Source: an uncultured Bacilli bacterium (GTDB lineage Bacteria; Bacillota_I; Bacilli_A; RF39; UBA660). Taken from it: a stretch of 5,913 nucleotides of DNA. Location: NCBI GenBank assembly GCA_947630435.1, contig CANRHO010000052.1, forward strand, positions 1-5,913, given 5' to 3'. The notes beneath the pieces are model-generated. The model was given only the letters and a program-made list of their open reading frames with translations, was not told the origin of the DNA and made no database searches. The translations under genes were made by a program, and so were the position numbers. How positions within the stretch are numbered: position 1 is the first letter of the stretch; the number at the start of each line of letters is the position of its first letter. Of this stretch, positions 5,767-5,913 are shown piece after piece.

Positions 5767-5841
5767 GGGGCTATAGCCAAGTTGGTAAGGCATTGGACTG
5801 CAACTCCACGATCGCCGGTTCAAGTCCGGCTGGCCCCTCCA
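5767..5841 (+). tRNA. tRNA-Cys (anticodon GCA), CCA encoded
   Basis: A full cloverleaf can be drawn. The acceptor stem GGGGCTA (5767-5773) pairs with TGGCCCC (5831-5837) with one G-U pair. The D stem GCC (5776-5778) pairs with GGC (5789-5791) around a loop containing GTTGGTAA. The anticodon stem TTGGA (5793-5797) pairs with TCCAC (5805-5809), and the anticodon is GCA at 5800-5802. The T stem GCCGG (5814-5818) pairs with CCGGC (5826-5830) around TTCAAGT. Discriminator U at 5838 is the expected cysteine identity base, and CCA follows at 5839-5841. The top pair of the anticodon stem (positions 27 and 43) is a U-C mismatch. Confidence 0.96.
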
Positions 5842-5852
5842 TTGGGAAATCT

Positions 5853-5876
5853 GTCCGAACTTTTAAAAGTTTAGAC
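5853..5876. repeat. Inverted repeat downstream of tRNA-Cys
   Basis: GTCCGAACTT (5853-5862) pairs with AAGTTTAGAC (5867-5876) around TTAA, with one mismatch and one G-U pair. No U run follows on either strand, so it is a poor intrinsic terminator. It may help trim or stabilise the tRNA 3' end. Apart from this, I see nothing interpretable between the tRNA and the window end. Confidence 0.4.
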
Positions 5877-5913
5877 TTAATATATAAAGTATCAATTTCA
5901 AAAGAAGTTGGTA

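Noticed and set aside
5853..5876. Inverted repeat as an intrinsic terminator for the tRNA
   Set aside because: It lacks a U run on either strand, so it is listed only as an inverted repeat.
5905..5913. AAGTTGGTA at the window end, repeating the tRNA D-loop, as a second tRNA or attachment-site copy
   Set aside because: Only nine bases match, the preceding bases cannot form an acceptor stem and D stem, and no integrase gene is in view.

Overview
The window looks like chromosomal DNA from an endospore-forming, very AT-rich member of the Clostridia. The reasons are a spore germinant-receptor operon in the order A-C-B, strong Shine-Dalgarno sites, very A/T-biased codon use, a tRNA gene with an encoded CCA end, and clostridial-looking versions of the other genes. 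I cannot name the species.

Bases 1-3422 (plus strand) hold three tightly packed genes. They are the 3' part of a GerA-type germinant receptor A subunit (its start lies outside the window), a GerC-type lipoprotein and a GerB-type APC-superfamily permease. The reading frames overlap by 8 bases and by 1 base, so they are almost certainly co-transcribed and translationally coupled. Together they would form one nutrient-sensing receptor in the spore inner membrane. The operon ends in a bidirectional hairpin shared with the converging next gene.

Bases 3429-4828 (minus strand) hold a nucleoside hydrolase followed by a Cu/Zn superoxide dismutase without a signal peptide. A terminator-like hairpin lies between them, with a possible -10 element just after it, so the dismutase may be transcribed separately. 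The hydrolase keeps the calcium-binding aspartates but differs at two usual substrate-contact positions.

Bases 4838-5186 hold an AT-rich divergent promoter region with a 20-bp perfect palindrome. They also hold an unlisted 38-codon plus-strand gene for a small membrane protein, which may be the front half of a frameshifted longer gene, and a strong terminator.

Bases 5187-5615 (minus strand) encode a 142-residue all-helical protein of unknown function, resembling ferritin-like bundle proteins. Its upstream region has a possible forespore sigma-G-type promoter. A tRNA-Cys(GCA) gene with a good vegetative promoter follows on the plus strand at 5767-5841. The last 72 bases hold only a modest inverted repeat.

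No CRISPR array, insertion sequence or phage gene was seen. The overall theme is sporulation and germination: the receptor is clear, while a spore role for the dismutase, the helical protein and the nucleoside hydrolase is inference from context.
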